DNA of 25,311 bases from positions 1 through 25,311 of the forward strand of contig URCM01000041.1 in the NCBI GenBank assembly GCA_900546355.1, in the 5' to 3' direction. The notes under the pieces were generated by a model. That model was given only the letters and a program-made list of their open reading frames with translations. It made no database searches and was not told the DNA's origin. The translations under genes were made by a program, and so were the position numbers. The stretch is from an uncultured Bacteroides sp. Its GTDB lineage: Bacteria; Bacteroidota; Bacteroidia; Bacteroidales; Bacteroidaceae. The first letter of the stretch is position 1, and each line of letters opens with the position of its first letter. Shown here piece after piece: positions 16,508-24,178 of this stretch.

Positions 16508-17263
16508 TTATCGTTCTACAATCCGGCCTTCTATTTTCGCGTCGACACACCTGCCAGCCGCCTCCACACGTTTTACATACTCGATAAACAAATCGCGCAA
16601 AACCGCATTTTCCGGCTCCACCTTCGCCGTAGCTTTCTTAAAAGCTCCCAGCCGGTCGTTTCCTTCCGCAAGATAATCGATGGTAGCTACCTGATAGTCT
16701 TTCTCCGGGTCGACTTGCTCGCCTCCCACTTTAGCGTCCAGCAGCTTTCCTTCTTTCGAAATGGCCAACGTAGCCCCGCTCAATCCTTCGCCATGCACCG
16801 CGGCCATCTGCCCGAACAAATCAAGCAAGTCCGCCCCTTTCAGCGTTACTACCGCCAGCCTGTTCTCGAAAGGCGCGATTTCATACGCCGACGCAATGGT
16901 TATCTCGCCCTTGTTCAGCAAACCGCGTATGCCTCCCATGTTCATGACACCTACATCTGCCTTTATGCCCGCCTTCGTTTCCGCGCTGTTCCGCAATATA
17001 TCTGCCAGCAGGTTGGACAACGGAGACTCCGGACGATATGCTTCCAGTTTCTGTGCCGCTTCGCCGATAACCGGTTTCATGATGCTGTCAACGCCCTCCT
17101 GATAAGGCTGCAAAATACGCCATGCATCCATATCCTGATTGGCGTCATACGCTTGCGTAATGGGCACCCTGCCACCCTCGACCGACACAACCGAATAACT
17201 TGTGTTACATGCCGACAAAAACAAAGCCGCCACGCACACACCATAATATACTCCTTTCTTCAT
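16508..17263 (-). CDS. 5'-nucleotidase C-terminal domain lipoprotein
   Basis: A 251-residue lipoprotein (lipobox LSAC, Cys19) matching the C-terminal substrate-binding domain of UshA-type 5'-nucleotidases. The MNMGGIRG motif (about 107-114) corresponds to the family's GGIR loop. APFENRLAVVTLKG and YLAEGNDRLGAF match the nucleoside-binding region, though the usual GGDG turn reads GNDR here. There is no metallophosphatase domain: that is the next gene. The catalytic and substrate domains are thus separate proteins, with the C-terminal one first in the operon. Lipidation would anchor this half to a membrane and may recruit the soluble half. It is first in a three-gene operon with a clear promoter. 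Confidence 0.9.
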   Translation of the reverse strand: MKKGVYYGVCVAALFLSACNTSYSVVSVEGGRVPITQAYDANQDMDAWRILQPYQEGVDSIMKPVIGEAAQKLEAYRPESPLSNLLADILRNSAETKAGIKADVGVMNMGGIRGLLNKGEITIASAYEIAPFENRLAVVTLKGADLLDLFGQMAAVHGEGLSGATLAISKEGKLLDAKVGGEQVDPEKDYQVATIDYLAEGNDRLGAFKKATAKVEPENAVLRDLFIEYVKRVEAAGRCVDAKIEGRIVER

Positions 17264-17285
17264 GCTATTTCCGTTTAAGTTTCGT

Positions 17286-17317
17286 CAAAGGTAGGAAAAA
17301 AGCGAACTATGCCCAAA
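17286..17317 (-). promoter_or_regulatory. Promoter of the nucleotidase/GH3 operon
   Basis: Minus-strand TACCTTTG (17293 to 17286) with TTTG at 17317-17314, a 20-bp spacer. Both elements match the Bacteroidetes consensus. It is back-to-back with the rplS promoter. Confidence 0.75.
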
Positions 17318-17343
17318 TTTTATTCAAAATAAAGCAGAAAGGT

Positions 17344-17374
17344 TTTGCCATGTCACAAAAAATCACTTACTTTG
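17344..17374 (+). promoter_or_regulatory. rplS promoter
   Basis: TTTG at 17344-17347, then a 19-bp spacer and TTACTTTG at 17367-17374 (near TAnnTTTG, with TA one base closer). The start site would be near 17381, giving a leader of about 80 nt before rplS. Confidence 0.6.
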
Positions 17375-17385
17375 CACCGCTTCCG

Positions 17386-17423
17386 CGCAATCGCTGTCAA
17401 GAAGAGTTACTTGGTATGTTGCG
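17386..17423 (+). promoter_or_regulatory. Possible rplS leader hairpin
   Basis: In the untranslated leader, CGCAA (17386-17390) pairs with TTGCG (17419-17423), and CAAG (17398-17401) pairs with CTTG (17410-17413), making an interrupted stem. Ribosomal protein L19 genes in some bacteria carry autoregulatory leaders; whether this is one cannot be told from one sequence. Confidence 0.3.
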
Positions 17424-17461
17424 TAGGGTACGATCAAACAATTTAATTTCAAAAAAGAACA

Positions 17462-17794
17462 ATGGATTTAATTAAAATTGCAGAAGAAGCATTTGCTACT
17501 GGCAAACAGCATCCTTCATTCAAAGCAGGTGACACGATTACAGTAGCATACCGTATCGTTGAAGGTAACAAGGAACGTATTCAGATGTATCGTGGTGTAG
17601 TGATTAAAATCAGCGGACATGGCGACAAGAGACGTTTCACGGTACGTAAAATGTCGGGAACAGTAGGTGTAGAACGTATCTTCCCGTTGGAATCTCCGGC
17701 TATCGACAGCATCACAGTCAACAAGATTGGTAAAGTGCGCCGTGCCAAATTGTATTACCTGCGCAAACTTACCGGTAAGAAAGCCAGAATTTAG
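17462..17794 (+). CDS. rplS: 50S ribosomal protein L19
   Basis: Large-subunit ribosomal protein L19, located at the subunit interface. It is 110 residues, near the usual 115. Characteristic stretches are [58 protein letters not shown] and the basic tail [20 protein letters not shown]. The start is ATG 17462 in an A-rich context. It has its own promoter and a strong terminator, so it is transcribed alone, apart from the rpsP-trmD-rplS cluster seen in many other bacteria. Confidence 0.98.
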   Translation: MDLIKIAEEAFATGKQHPSFKAGDTITVAYRIVEGNKERIQMYRGVVIKISGHGDKRRFTVRKMSGTVGVERIFPLESPAIDSITVNKIGKVRRAKLYYLRKLTGKKARI

Positions 17795-17845
17795 GAAAAA
17801 CGTACAAATGGTTAATCACACTGAAATTCGATTCTTTCCTTACAT

Positions 17846-17880
17846 AAAAACCGGTTCCTTCTATCAGGACCGGTTTTTTA
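17846..17880 (+). terminator. rplS terminator
   Basis: AAAAACCGGTTCC pairs with GGACCGGTTTTTT with one bulged base around a short loop, ending in a run of Ts at 17874-17879. It starts about 50 bp after the rplS stop. Confidence 0.85.
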
Positions 17881-18064
17881 GTATCTGATACAAGAAAAAC
17901 GATTTCCAAAGACAACTGAATCCGGACATTGGGTTGAAGTCATACGTAAAATAACACAACCTTCTTGATAAGCACAGGAAAACAACGGCCCCCGTACCAC
18001 ACAGGGTATGGAAACTTCCAGACAATAAAGATATATTTATACCCAATATAACTGCCATGCCGAC
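17881..18064. other. Intergenic stretch with nothing recognised
   Basis: Between the rplS terminator and the palindrome array I see no gene, promoter box or repeat. A 64-codon frame on the minus strand overlaps the terminator and has no supporting signal. Confidence 0.5.
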
Positions 18065-18125
18065 ACGATTAGTAATCGTACAGCGTGACGATTACTAATC
18101 GTACAGCCACACGATTACTAATCGT
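18065..18125. repeat. Three 15-bp palindromes, 23-bp period
   Basis: ACGATTAGTAATCGT (18065-18079) and two copies of ACGATTACTAATCGT (18088-18102 and 18111-18125). Each is palindromic around its central base, and the starts are exactly 23 bp apart. The 8-bp spacers differ in sequence. The array lies 91 bp before the HU-related gene. It resembles operator sites for a dimeric protein bound cooperatively, though it could also be a dispersed structural repeat. Confidence 0.85.
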
Positions 18126-18127
18126 AT

Positions 18128-18151
18128 CGGGGAAGCATATAATATGCCCCG
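18128..18151 (+). promoter_or_regulatory. Hairpin upstream of the HU-related gene
   Basis: CGGG/CCCG ends (18128-18131, 18148-18151) and an inner GCATA/TATGC stem form a bulged hairpin. A second small one, GGATA (18160-18164) with TATCC (18169-18173), follows. Together they could form a structured leader. No matching promoter was seen, so the role is open. Confidence 0.3.
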
Positions 18152-18215
18152 ACAGGGCAGGATAGCCTTATCCCTAAGAAAATATGTAAATTGAACTAAA
18201 AAAAACAGATAAAGT

Positions 18216-18668
18216 ATGATAAAGTATAGTTTGGTAATGCGTGGGAAACCGGGCAACCCGGAAGCACCGAAACAAGTTTTCGCTTCGGCGCAAAGCGTAA
18301 AGAAAATGTCGCTGGAAGAAGTGGCCAAGTACATAAAACAACATGGTTGCGCATACAGCGTAGGCGATTTTTTAGCCATAGCCAATATACTGGCACAGGC
18401 TACGGCAGACCTGTTGAAGGACGGATACCGTGTAGAACTGGATGAGCTTGGCGAATTTTATGTCACGCTGGGTTGTGAAGGAGCAGAAAGCATGGACGAT
18501 TTCCGCCCGGACGAACACATCAAAGAAGTACGGGTACACTGGACGCCCAGCGATGCCTTCAAAGACCTCCGCCAGGGAGCGACATTCGAAGAAACGTTAG
18601 ACCGCCGCACGGAGCGTAAATTGCTGAAAGCGGAACGCAAAGGTGAATCTACATTGGAGCTGAAATGA
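18216..18668 (+). CDS. HU-related histone-like DNA-binding protein
   Basis: A 150-residue member of the HU-related family common in Bacteroidales (TIGR01201 type), expected to bind and bend DNA in the nucleoid. An HU-like fold spans about 28-95: MSLEEVAKYIKQHGCAYSVGDFLAIANILAQATADLL (helices), then DGYRVELDELGEFYVTLG (beta arm). Residues 96-125 add the extension usual in the family, and the C-terminus is strongly basic (RRTERKLLKAERKGE). The N-terminal MIKYSLVMRGKPGNP segment is also typical. It is a single-gene unit ending at a strong hairpin. The palindrome array upstream may regulate it; autoregulation is possible but only inferred. Confidence 0.88.
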   Translation: MIKYSLVMRGKPGNPEAPKQVFASAQSVKKMSLEEVAKYIKQHGCAYSVGDFLAIANILAQATADLLKDGYRVELDELGEFYVTLGCEGAESMDDFRPDEHIKEVRVHWTPSDAFKDLRQGATFEETLDRRTERKLLKAERKGESTLELK

Positions 18669-18758
18669 GTTACAAACATACAAGGACGCAAAAGCCGAAA
18701 CCCTGACTCTACAGGCAAATAAAGAACCTCTTTACACCAACCCGATACAGCAGTAAAC

Positions 18759-18797
18759 AAGAAGACGCACCAACCAACTATGTCCGTGCGTCTTCTT
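18759..18797. terminator. Terminator between HU-related and M64 genes
   Basis: A perfect 12-bp stem, AAGAAGACGCAC (18759-18770) with GTGCGTCTTCTT (18786-18797), and a 15-nt loop lie between two convergent genes. There is no long T tract on either side, but the stem is strong enough to serve both. Confidence 0.7.
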
Positions 18798-18824
18798 GCT
18801 TTATATTGCCATCATACGACATTT

Positions 18825-21764
18825 TTATTCATACACAAACCTGCCGTTTTCCCAGCGGGCTTTGATAACAACCGGTGGAGCGGTTGGCGGATATTTCTTT
18901 TGTGGAACCACAGAAACACGGCTTCTCGCACGTTGGTTCAAGTCCCAATTTACAAATTCCTCATAATCGTACGTCCAACTTTCTCCATACGCCAATTTAT
19001 GGATACGGTAATAAATGGCTTCACGCGAAGGAGCATTGAATCCTCCGGTATTATCATTCATGATGCTGTTTTCGGTAGGACGATATGCACCAGTCCAATA
19101 CGTACAAGCTCCTTCATAAACACCGATATTCTCACTGGCATACCGTGAATCAGCTATGAATTTGCTCCAATATACCCGGGCAGGGTCGGAAATATAATCG
19201 GTATTTTTACCCCAGCCATAATTTTCCCGCATATTTTGTTCGTCACGTATTTCATTTGCCGGAATCATGCCCATATACTCGTAAGCATATTCATCATTCA
19301 ACTTAGCAAAACCATGTCCTCCAGCTTCATGATGCAGTATAGTGGCTAAATCTTCATAACTTGTACCTATCGGGAAATAGGCAACCGATGTACCTCTTCC
19401 ATAATCACTTGTATAACCAGTATTATAATACATATAACATGTGCCTGCATACGCAGTAGAATTCATCATCACCACAATCAATACATCTTGCATCTGTTCA
19501 TTTGTAAAATTAAAAGCGGTTTGAGCGTATTTCATGCACAACTCATCATTTCCCATAACATGGGTACCTCCTCCAAACGTACCAGAGAATATTGTTTCAC
19601 CACCATCAACATAGCCTTCGTTCTTGGATACGGCATTTACATAATACACATTAAACATATCTTTAAACGAAGTATAAGGTTCTTCGCTGAAAAACGCATC
19701 TGCTGCTTGCTGCATTACTTTTTCATACGTTCCGTCGGCAATCTGTCTGTCTGAGAAAGCATCACCCATCAGCACGACATTGATGCCGTTTCCTTCGGAA
19801 GCCGTTTGCAAAGTGTACGCCTTTCTGTCCGCCGAGAAGTCGGTGGATTCATAAGGTGCATCACCTTCGCCCAATATGCCTTTCAAGAATTCCGGCAACT
19901 CATCACGAGAGGTAAAACTGCTATGGAAAATCATCTTACCCGTTTCATCGAAAGCGATAACCGTAGGGAATCCTGAATAAGGAATGCCGCCTTCCGGATT
20001 TTCCATCAACGTGGGCCATTCCATATTATTACTTTCGATATAATTATTTGCCTCTGTAGGATTATCCATACCGTCATCACAAACGCCAATAATTTCTAAC
20101 GAATGATTTTTATAACGCTGATACAGTCCAGACATCACTGGATGGAATGCTTTACTGTATCCACACCACGTAGCCCATACATAATACAAGGTAACTTTAT
20201 GACTGGATACAATATCTATCGTACGGATGGTATTGCCCCGATTATCTGTTGCCGTAAAATCTGGTATATAAAGATTAAGAGTTTCAAAAGTAAAGCCTCC
20301 CGGTTCGTTTTGCTCGATACATCTATACCCGTTTATTTGCCACCAATCGGTAGCGGTAACAGCTTCCGGCAAATCTCCTCCCAGCATATTGTATGAGAAA
20401 TCCATCGTTTGCAACTTGGTCAGCCTGCTTAACGTTTCAGGTACTTCTCCCGTCAGCTGGTTGCCAAACAAATAGCAATATTCCAAATTGATGAGATTGC
20501 CAAACTTCGAAGGGATGTTCCCAATCAACTGATTCTCATAGATATAACATGCCCTTAAATCACTCAAGTTGCCTATCTCCTGCGGAATACTTCCCGTCAA
20601 TTGGTTATTGTTCAGGTACAAATAACCGAGAATGTGCATATTGCCTATAGACGATGGAATCTCTCCCGTCAGCGTATTGCCACTCAAATCCAATGTATAC
20701 AGTTCGGTCAGATTGCCTATTTCTTCCGGAATGCTACCCACCAGATTGTTATAAGACAAATGGATATACTGTACTCTCTCTTGGCTGTAATCCAATGTCA
20801 CTCCATACCATTCCGACAAAGGAGCATTCGTACACCAGTTGGTATTGTTCGTCCAGTTGTCCCCATTGGTTGCATCATACAGCGCAATGAGAATATCACG
20901 GTCTGTTGGTCCTTCCGGTTCCAGTTCCGCATCGGTATCTACTGCCGCAAAGCTGGAGATAACGGAACGGGTTACGGTGATTGATTTCTGAGTCTGCTTA
21001 CGAATGGTCTGCTCCTTACCGTTTATCGTTCCGGTTATATCCACTGTAATGCCTTGCGTCAAGGTTTGGGGAGCTACGACAAAATAAAACTCCGTTACAC
21101 TCAATTCGGACAACTGCACATTGGCAGAAGTGCGCAACTGTATCGTGGTCTGTTTATCCCCGTTTCCATCGATGGTAAACACAGGAGCATCGGAAGCTAC
21201 ATCAATGGTTCCGTCCCCAGCTAACGCTTCCCCGTTATTTCCCTGAAGGCGGATAGAAGAGACAGCCATGGTTCCGGTGAGACGCAAACGGATGATGCCG
21301 CAGGTCTGCAAGAAACGGAAATCACTGTTCGTGCTTTTCGCTACCATCGGACAATCGCTTGTATCGAAACTGCCCGTACGATAGTCTTGCCCGTCGGTCA
21401 AACGATAAGAAATCTTGGTTCCCTCTACGGCACTTTGCGCACTATAAGGATAAAAAGCATAAAACTCTTCTCCGCTCACACCCGTTTCGCTTTCGAAACG
21501 AGCTTCGTCGCCTTGTATTTCCGTCAGGTCATAACGCACGGCTTCAGCGGTTGCATTGCTGAATATGCCGATTGCGTCCGACTGTTCCCATATCACAGCA
21601 TTGCCCGACAATTGGGTACGGCTTTTCACAGCCGCCGAAGTAGTGGCTTTTACCGATGTCAACCGGGTATCCGATTGGTGCGACGACTGCAATTCATCTT
21701 GTTTACATCCTGCCAAAGAGAGCAAGAGCAAACTCAAGCAAAAAATTATATATGTATGTTTCAT
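18825..21764 (-). CDS. Fimbrillin-like/LRR/thioredoxin-like/M64 peptidase lipoprotein
   Basis: A 979-residue lipoprotein (lipobox LAGC, Cys20) of four joined parts. Residues 30-275 resemble the fimbrillin/Mfa-like N-terminal fold (SRTQLSGNAVIWEQSDAIGIFS). Residues 285-470 are an LRR block: a cap (ALYDATNGDNWTNNTNW), then about five plant-type repeats (LTGSIPQEIGNL). Residues 500-630 are a TlpA/thioredoxin-like domain whose active site is WCGYS (Cys534, Ser537), lacking the second Cys. Residues 655-979 match the M64 (IgA peptidase-like) group, with HHEAGGHGFAKLNDEY around 811-826. The metal motif is H812-E813-A-G-G-H817, one residue longer than HExxH. Surface attachment with protein binding and proteolysis is likely; the substrate is unknown. 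It follows the BACON lipoprotein by 21 bp in the same operon. Confidence 0.85.
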   Translation of the reverse strand: MKHTYIIFCLSLLLLSLAGCKQDELQSSHQSDTRLTSVKATTSAAVKSRTQLSGNAVIWEQSDAIGIFSNATAEAVRYDLTEIQGDEARFESETGVSGEEFYAFYPYSAQSAVEGTKISYRLTDGQDYRTGSFDTSDCPMVAKSTNSDFRFLQTCGIIRLRLTGTMAVSSIRLQGNNGEALAGDGTIDVASDAPVFTIDGNGDKQTTIQLRTSANVQLSELSVTEFYFVVAPQTLTQGITVDITGTINGKEQTIRKQTQKSITVTRSVISSFAAVDTDAELEPEGPTDRDILIALYDATNGDNWTNNTNWCTNAPLSEWYGVTLDYSQERVQYIHLSYNNLVGSIPEEIGNLTELYTLDLSGNTLTGEIPSSIGNMHILGYLYLNNNQLTGSIPQEIGNLSDLRACYIYENQLIGNIPSKFGNLINLEYCYLFGNQLTGEVPETLSRLTKLQTMDFSYNMLGGDLPEAVTATDWWQINGYRCIEQNEPGGFTFETLNLYIPDFTATDNRGNTIRTIDIVSSHKVTLYYVWATWCGYSKAFHPVMSGLYQRYKNHSLEIIGVCDDGMDNPTEANNYIESNNMEWPTLMENPEGGIPYSGFPTVIAFDETGKMIFHSSFTSRDELPEFLKGILGEGDAPYESTDFSADRKAYTLQTASEGNGINVVLMGDAFSDRQIADGTYEKVMQQAADAFFSEEPYTSFKDMFNVYYVNAVSKNEGYVDGGETIFSGTFGGGTHVMGNDELCMKYAQTAFNFTNEQMQDVLIVVMMNSTAYAGTCYMYYNTGYTSDYGRGTSVAYFPIGTSYEDLATILHHEAGGHGFAKLNDEYAYEYMGMIPANEIRDEQNMRENYGWGKNTDYISDPARVYWSKFIADSRYASENIGVYEGACTYWTGAYRPTENSIMNDNTGGFNAPSREAIYYRIHKLAYGESWTYDYEEFVNWDLNQRARSRVSVVPQKKYPPTAPPVVIKARWENGRFVYE

Positions 21765-21785
21765 AATGATTCTATTTTATCATTC

Positions 21786-23855
21786 TTACCAGTTTTCTTC
21801 ATTCTCGGTAAAGTCTTCTATCTGCCCGCCGGCCGTAGACGGTTGCTTGCCAGCCTGAAGCACTTCAATCGTCTGGCTCAATCCGCCGGCTGTAACGGTG
21901 ATGTTGCCTTTCCTTTCGGCACGGTCTGCATTGGCTGCAATGACAATATTGCCGTTTTGCAGGCTCATCCAAGCATTGCCATTCAAGTTTACATTCGATT
22001 CACCTGCATTGGTGTTGATAGTCAACGGATACGTACCGCCTTCTGCCGGTGCTTCTATACGCTGGGGCGTAACATTCAGGTAAAGTTCCTCTCCTGCCTG
22101 AGTTACTGTAACGGTTCGTGTAACGCTGCCGTCTTCCGAAACAAAGGTCAGAGTAGCTTGGCGAGCGGCTGTCCCTTCATTGGCGGCTACGGCAAAGGTC
22201 AAAGACGTAACTTCGGTCAAACCGCTTACCGGATTGGTCAGCCAAGAAGCACTGCTCGAAACGCTGTACTTCACATTTGCATCAATTTCTACCTCAATAG
22301 AAGCCGCTTCCGAAACCAAGGCAAACGTAGTCGGCGAGACATTCAACTTGGGCATTTCTTTACCCGCTTGTGTTACCGTAACGGTCCGCACCATGCTTCC
22401 GTCTTCCGAGGTAAATGTGATAACACCTTCACGGATTTCTGTCCCTTCATTCGCCTTCACATCGAAGGCAACCGAAGAGGCGTTTATCGTACCACTTACC
22501 GTAGTAGTAATCCAACCGACATTGCTCGCCACTTGGTAATTCACATTCGTGCTGACTGAAACAGTAAATGATGCCGCATCTGCGCCCAACGACAAAGAAG
22601 ACGGAGAAACGTTCATGAAGTCATAATCCCCCACTTCTTCTTCCTTTCCAGCCTGGACTACCTTTACTTTCTGTTCCCCAATCTCGCTATCCAGAAGAAT
22701 CACGGCTTCACGGGAAACGGTGCTGTAATTCGGTTCGCAACTGAACGTCAACGTTTCGGCCACCAATCCCCGGCTCTTCACTTGCTCCAACCAATCGGCA
22801 TCGATAGAAACCGTATAATCCACATTCGTCTGCAATTCCAAAGAAAATCCGGTATCTTCCGCCGCCAACTCAATACGGGAAACAGAAACTATCAAGCCAC
22901 CCGCCGCAGCCTGACGGACCAATAAGGTATCGGTAAGTGTCGCGGTCTCATCACTAAAGATAAAACGCGCCTCACGGGAATCGTATGTTTCATTGGGTTG
23001 CACCTCCAAATGAATGGTATGCGTAGACACGGCTCTTCCCGCCGGCTCTGCAATCCAGTCGTATTCGGCCTCAGCCTTATACGTATAGGCGACATTCGAC
23101 TGTACTTGTACATCGACCGTCCCACCTTCCGCCCCTACATTCAGGACCTCATCGGAAAGCAGCAACACGGGTGCTTCTTCTTTACCAGCCTGATAGACAT
23201 TTACAGTCTCTTCCAATTCACCGCTTTTCAGTGTAATGACGCCCGAACGCTGTTCTTCCGATTCGTTTGCCGCAACACGGAATGTCAATGTTTCTTTCGT
23301 CAGGCTACGCGACGTAAGCGGTTCTATCCAATCGGCAGATACACTCACCTCATACGACACATTGGCTTGCACCTCCAGCTCGATGGTACTTTCGGATGCC
23401 GGAAGTTCATAAACCTGTTGCGATAGAATAAGCGCATCCTTCTGCTTTTGGGTAACCACAACCGTCTCCTGTTCGTCGCCACAAACCAGAAAGACTGAAG
23501 CTGAGCGTTCGTCTGTACTTTCATTGGAAGCTACAGTTACCGTAACGCTTCCTTCTCCCGCTTCACCTGATGGGGGAGAAACACTTATCCAACTGTCCGC
23601 ACGTGAATTGCCTACAGAAGCGGTCCATGCCGCAGTGGCTTTAAAATGGATGGAAAGCGTACCTCCAACTGATTCAACAAGAGGTTGCCTGTCTGTTCCT
23701 TCAGCAAGCGTGATGCTTGCCACTACAGGTTCAGGAGGAGTGGGTTCTTCCAATTCTTTCTCCGAATCGGAACACGATGCCGCCAAAAGCAACAGCAGCA
23801 AAGACATGATTCCTTGTAACTGGTACATCTGAATCCAAGAGCGCATGTGTTTCAT
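21786..23855 (-). CDS. Seven-repeat BACON lipoprotein
   Basis: A lipoprotein of 689 residues from ATG 23855 (MKHMRSWIQMYQ), with hydrophobic run LLLLLLAASC and lipid-anchored Cys28. After an acidic linker it is built from seven BACON-type beta-sandwich repeats of about 85-95 residues. Each has a W-[IL] core (such as SADWIEPLTSR), an [AP]NE[ST/G] turn and a closing V-x-Q-A-G-K strand. Repeats 5 and 6 are closest, sharing TFSEDGS-like and TVTQAGKE-like runs. It ends in the acidic tail EDFTENEENW. BACON domains are thought to bind glycans or mucin, or to act as spacers. The frame extends upstream to 23993, but that would put 46 non-signal residues ahead of the signal peptide; ATG 23861 is another option. 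The M64 lipoprotein follows in the same operon. Confidence 0.88.
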   Translation of the reverse strand: MKHMRSWIQMYQLQGIMSLLLLLLAASCSDSEKELEEPTPPEPVVASITLAEGTDRQPLVESVGGTLSIHFKATAAWTASVGNSRADSWISVSPPSGEAGEGSVTVTVASNESTDERSASVFLVCGDEQETVVVTQKQKDALILSQQVYELPASESTIELEVQANVSYEVSVSADWIEPLTSRSLTKETLTFRVAANESEEQRSGVITLKSGELEETVNVYQAGKEEAPVLLLSDEVLNVGAEGGTVDVQVQSNVAYTYKAEAEYDWIAEPAGRAVSTHTIHLEVQPNETYDSREARFIFSDETATLTDTLLVRQAAAGGLIVSVSRIELAAEDTGFSLELQTNVDYTVSIDADWLEQVKSRGLVAETLTFSCEPNYSTVSREAVILLDSEIGEQKVKVVQAGKEEEVGDYDFMNVSPSSLSLGADAASFTVSVSTNVNYQVASNVGWITTTVSGTINASSVAFDVKANEGTEIREGVITFTSEDGSMVRTVTVTQAGKEMPKLNVSPTTFALVSEAASIEVEIDANVKYSVSSSASWLTNPVSGLTEVTSLTFAVAANEGTAARQATLTFVSEDGSVTRTVTVTQAGEELYLNVTPQRIEAPAEGGTYPLTINTNAGESNVNLNGNAWMSLQNGNIVIAANADRAERKGNITVTAGGLSQTIEVLQAGKQPSTAGGQIEDFTENEENW

Positions 23856-24009
23856 AAGCATTACAAGTTTAAATTTATAATTTATTAGGGTAAAAAGACA
23901 AATCCATAAATCAATGTCCACCTCATACCGCTTCATTCTTAACCGACCGACCCGCTTGGCATTATTACAAATCACTTTTACATTGGACCGCACGAAAGCT
24001 CTTCTTTGC

Positions 24010-24016
24010 CAAAGTA
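24010..24016 (-). promoter_or_regulatory. Possible -7 box for the BACON/M64 operon
   Basis: Minus-strand TACTTTG (24016 to 24010) resembles the rplS -7 box in having TA one base closer to TTTG than consensus. No -33 element is visible at the right distance. If used, the leader would be about 150 nt and the frame start at 23993 would be too close to the transcript end to be likely. Confidence 0.35.
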
Positions 24017-24105
24017 TCTGATTGAAAAAGAATACAGAGACAAATATATGTAAATTTTGTTGAATAAAAAAATATTAATATAGAAATGTCTCAGATAAAT
24101 AAGAA

Positions 24106-24155
24106 ACCGGTACGACGACATTCCCTTGATGTATCAGGAATACCGACGTACCGGT
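24106..24155 (-). terminator. secA terminator
   Basis: ACCGGTACG (24106-24114) pairs with CGTACCGGT (24147-24155), with inner ATTCC (24120-24124) and GGAAT (24137-24141). It begins about 24 bp after the secA stop, and the minus-strand tail TTCTTATTTATC is T-rich. The remaining 24017-24105 stretch is AT-rich with nothing else recognised. Confidence 0.75.
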
Positions 24156-24178
24156 ACTTATGTATGTATTAAACTATA

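Noticed and set aside
17864..18058. A 64-codon minus-strand frame after rplS
   Set aside because: It overlaps the rplS terminator and has no promoter, domain or start signal.
21387..22559. A 390-codon open frame on the + strand
   Set aside because: It spans the opposite strand of two lipoprotein genes with strong domain evidence, and its translation is Arg/Cys/Phe-rich noise.
23856..23993. A longer start for the BACON lipoprotein
   Set aside because: It would place 46 basic, non-signal residues before the hydrophobic signal segment.
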